A stretch of 15,701 nucleotides of DNA, taken from positions 1-15,701 of the forward strand of contig NW_008705594.1 in the NCBI RefSeq assembly GCF_000186865.1. Direction: 5' to 3'. A program made the translations under genes and the position numbers. The DNA comes from Aureococcus anophagefferens. Taxonomy: Eukaryota > Sar > Pelagophyceae > Pelagomonadales > Pelagomonadaceae. This document shows, piece after piece, positions 14,566 to 15,701 of this stretch. The notes under the pieces were generated by a model that did not search any database, was not told the origin of the DNA, and saw only the letters and a list, made by a program, of their open reading frames with translations. Each line of letters starts with the position of its first letter. Position 1 is the first letter of the stretch.

Positions 14566-14594
14566 GGCGCGCAGGGCTAGCTACTAGGCCTTAG

Positions 14595-14612
14595 CCTCCT
14601 CCTCCTCCTCCT

Positions 14613-14654
<42 letters not shown>

Positions 14655-14692
14655 GCGCGCGCGCGCGCGCGCGCGCGCGCCGCGCGCGCGCG
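14595..14692. repeat. Compound microsatellite (CCT)n-(GGC)n-(GC)n
   Basis: About six CCT units (14595-14613) run into about twelve GGC units (14614-14650), then an alternating GC tract to about 14692 with one interruption (CC at 14680-14681). Alternating GC of this length can adopt Z-DNA. Confidence 0.95.
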
Positions 14693-15219
14693 TGGGGAAA
14701 TTAGGCCAGTCCTATTCCGTCGTCGATGCTCCAGGCACTGTCGCGTCGTCGGTGTTGTCGCCCGCGTGCCAGAGCATCGCGCGCCGCGTGGGCGGCGGCG
14801 CCAGGCGCTCGGCGGCGCGCGGCGCGGCGACGCGTGGCGCGGCGGCGCGTGGGGCTGCGCATTCCCTTCGATCGATGTGTGGTGCGGCTCCGGTGCGATG
14901 CGTTGGGGGGGGGGTGACTCGCCGGGGCTGCCCATGGCGATGGCTGCCCCACGAGTTGAAGCTTAGCTCGTTTACGATGACTCGTAGCTCGACAACAATG
15001 ACTTTATTACGAAACTAGGATTAGGTTTGTACAGGTAATCTTCGATTAGCCAGGAAAGTAGCGCCCAGAGGAGAGAGAGAGAATGAGCTGTTATTTATTA
15101 TTGCAGCTCAGTCGATACTCGCTCCTTATGCTCTTATCTGGCCGGCGCTGCTGAAGCAGCCCGCCGGCGAAATTCTTTCTGAAAAGGGGGGCATAGGGTA
15201 GATCCGGGAGGCGGCGGCC
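14693..15219. other. Gene-free stretch upstream of the terminal open frame
   Basis: The GC-rich first part (to about 14930) has GGCGCG-type degenerate repeats and a 10-G run near 14905. An AT-richer part follows with two tandem 21-bp units starting TAGCTCG (14964-14984 and 14985-15005), a GA-rich tract (15067-15081) and a 6-bp hairpin GAGCTG/CAGCTC (15085-15109). It may be the LTR or 5' leader of the gene that follows, but no LTR boundary or primer-binding site was identified. Confidence 0.45.
15141..15168. repeat. Strong stem-loop in the leader of the terminal gene
   Basis: GCCGGC-GCTGC, loop TGAA, GCAGC-CC-GCCGGC: an 11-bp stem with a two-base bulge and a GNRA-like tetraloop context, 51 bp before the ATG at 15220. 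It could be an RNA structure in the 5' UTR. Confidence 0.7.
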
Positions 15220-15701
15220 ATGGTCAGGACCAATCCGATCCCGGAGGGGTTGAGAGATCGCCCGTTCAGCGAGCAGGCGGAGGCCTTGCCAGCGCGGGAG
15301 GCGCTGCGGGCGGTGCTCTCGGCGGCCCCGGGCTTCAGGGATGAGACCCCCGACCCCGTGACCTTTGCGACGGGGCTGTTGCCCCTAGCTAACGCGATAT
15401 TTAGAGGGGACATGCCCCTGGAGGTGAATCAGTTTTCGCAGGGGGAGCAGATGGAGTTCGTCGGCCAGGCGGTGCACCAGTTGGTGCGGGAAAACTATCT
15501 GCAGCGAACAGTTTTCCAGGATTTTGGGCAGACATTGCTTGAGGTTACAAAAGCTGTTGAGAGCCGGGCTGCGGCGGTGAAGATGGAGCTTTCGATATGT
15601 GACGAGGAGCGGGCACCTGACCCAGTCGTGGGTCAGTTTCGGGTGAACGACAAGGAGTTGAATGCTCCTGTTACTGTGGCAATGTGGATGCGCGCGATGG
15701 A
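15220..15701 (+). CDS. Partial open frame running off the window; possible retroelement gag
   Basis: The frame begins at ATG 15220 in a strong Kozak context (GGCGGCCATGG), with an in-frame TAG just upstream (15199-15201), and stays open for 160 codons to the window edge. It begins MVRTNPIPEGLRDRPFSEQ and is mostly helical and charged (REALRAVLSAAPGF, QMEFVGQAVHQLVRENYL, QTLLEVTKAVESRAAAVKM), with no signal peptide, membrane segment or catalytic motif. Helical N-terminal proteins behind structured leaders are typical of retrotransposon gag, and the region is full of mobile DNA, so gag is a guess; it could equally be an ordinary host gene. Base use differs from the Arg/Ala-rich noise frames, which supports real coding. 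Confidence 0.72.
   Translation, partial: MVRTNPIPEGLRDRPFSEQAEALPAREALRAVLSAAPGFRDETPDPVTFATGLLPLANAIFRGDMPLEVNQFSQGEQMEFVGQAVHQLVRENYLQRTVFQDFGQTLLEVTKAVESRAAAVKMELSICDEERAPDPVVGQFRVNDKELNAPVTVAMWMRAM

Noticed and set aside
1..15701. CRISPR array, rRNA, tRNA genes or prokaryotic operons
   Set aside because: No regularly spaced identical repeats with unique spacers, no tRNA cloverleaf or rRNA sequence, and gene layout and starts are eukaryotic.

Overview
The window looks like a nuclear contig of a GC-rich unicellular eukaryote, probably an alga; the lineage cannot be fixed from sequence alone. Support for a eukaryote: a secreted SURNod19-type protein, eukaryotic DNA transposons (PIF/Harbinger, a CACTA-like element), splice-site-like GT...AG pairs, Kozak-like starts, no operons and no ribosome binding sites. 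Most of the window is mobile DNA.

Layout. 1-250: leader with hairpins and a short AT-rich tandem repeat. 251-1678 (+): intact intronless SURNod19-domain secreted protein, the only clear host-type gene. 1679-2145: no gene; poly-C tract and degenerate GTGTGATG repeats. 2146-7069: a previously unlabelled ~4.9-kb DNA transposon, bounded by CACAGGCCTAAA...TTTAGGCCTGTG with a candidate 3-bp AGC target duplication. It carries a + strand gene broken by one TAG and two - strand genes (a candidate transposase with Cys pairs, and a SAP-domain/zinc-knuckle protein). The + gene and the SAP gene converge with 2 bp between their stop codons. 7070-7684: no convincing gene.

7685-11280: the most striking object, a 3,596-bp AT-rich island with perfectly identical 228-bp terminal inverted repeats, which themselves fold into a terminal hairpin and a nested stem-loop. 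It carries three genes: a duplicated Cys-pair protein (-), a coiled-coil protein with NLS and acidic tail (+), and a candidate GIY-YIG/T5orf172-type nuclease with a Tudor-like tail (+) whose last codons lie inside the right TIR. The first two share a compact divergent promoter. It differs sharply in base composition from its surroundings and looks recently inserted, probably from an AT-rich source such as a large DNA virus, virophage or Polinton-like virus (inference). No capsid, packaging ATPase, polymerase or classical integrase was seen.

11281-12170: GC-rich, ambiguous coding, possibly the 3' part of a host gene split by the AT-rich island. 12171-13529 (-): intact PIF/Harbinger transposase with a complete D-D-E triad. 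13756-14170: two diverged copies of one coding fragment in inverted, head-to-head orientation, each with an internal stop. 14211-14565: frameshifted coding fragment. 14595-14692: compound (CCT)n-(GGC)n-(GC)n microsatellite. 15220-15701 (+): an open frame running off the window edge with a strong Kozak context, unrecognised, possibly a retroelement gag.
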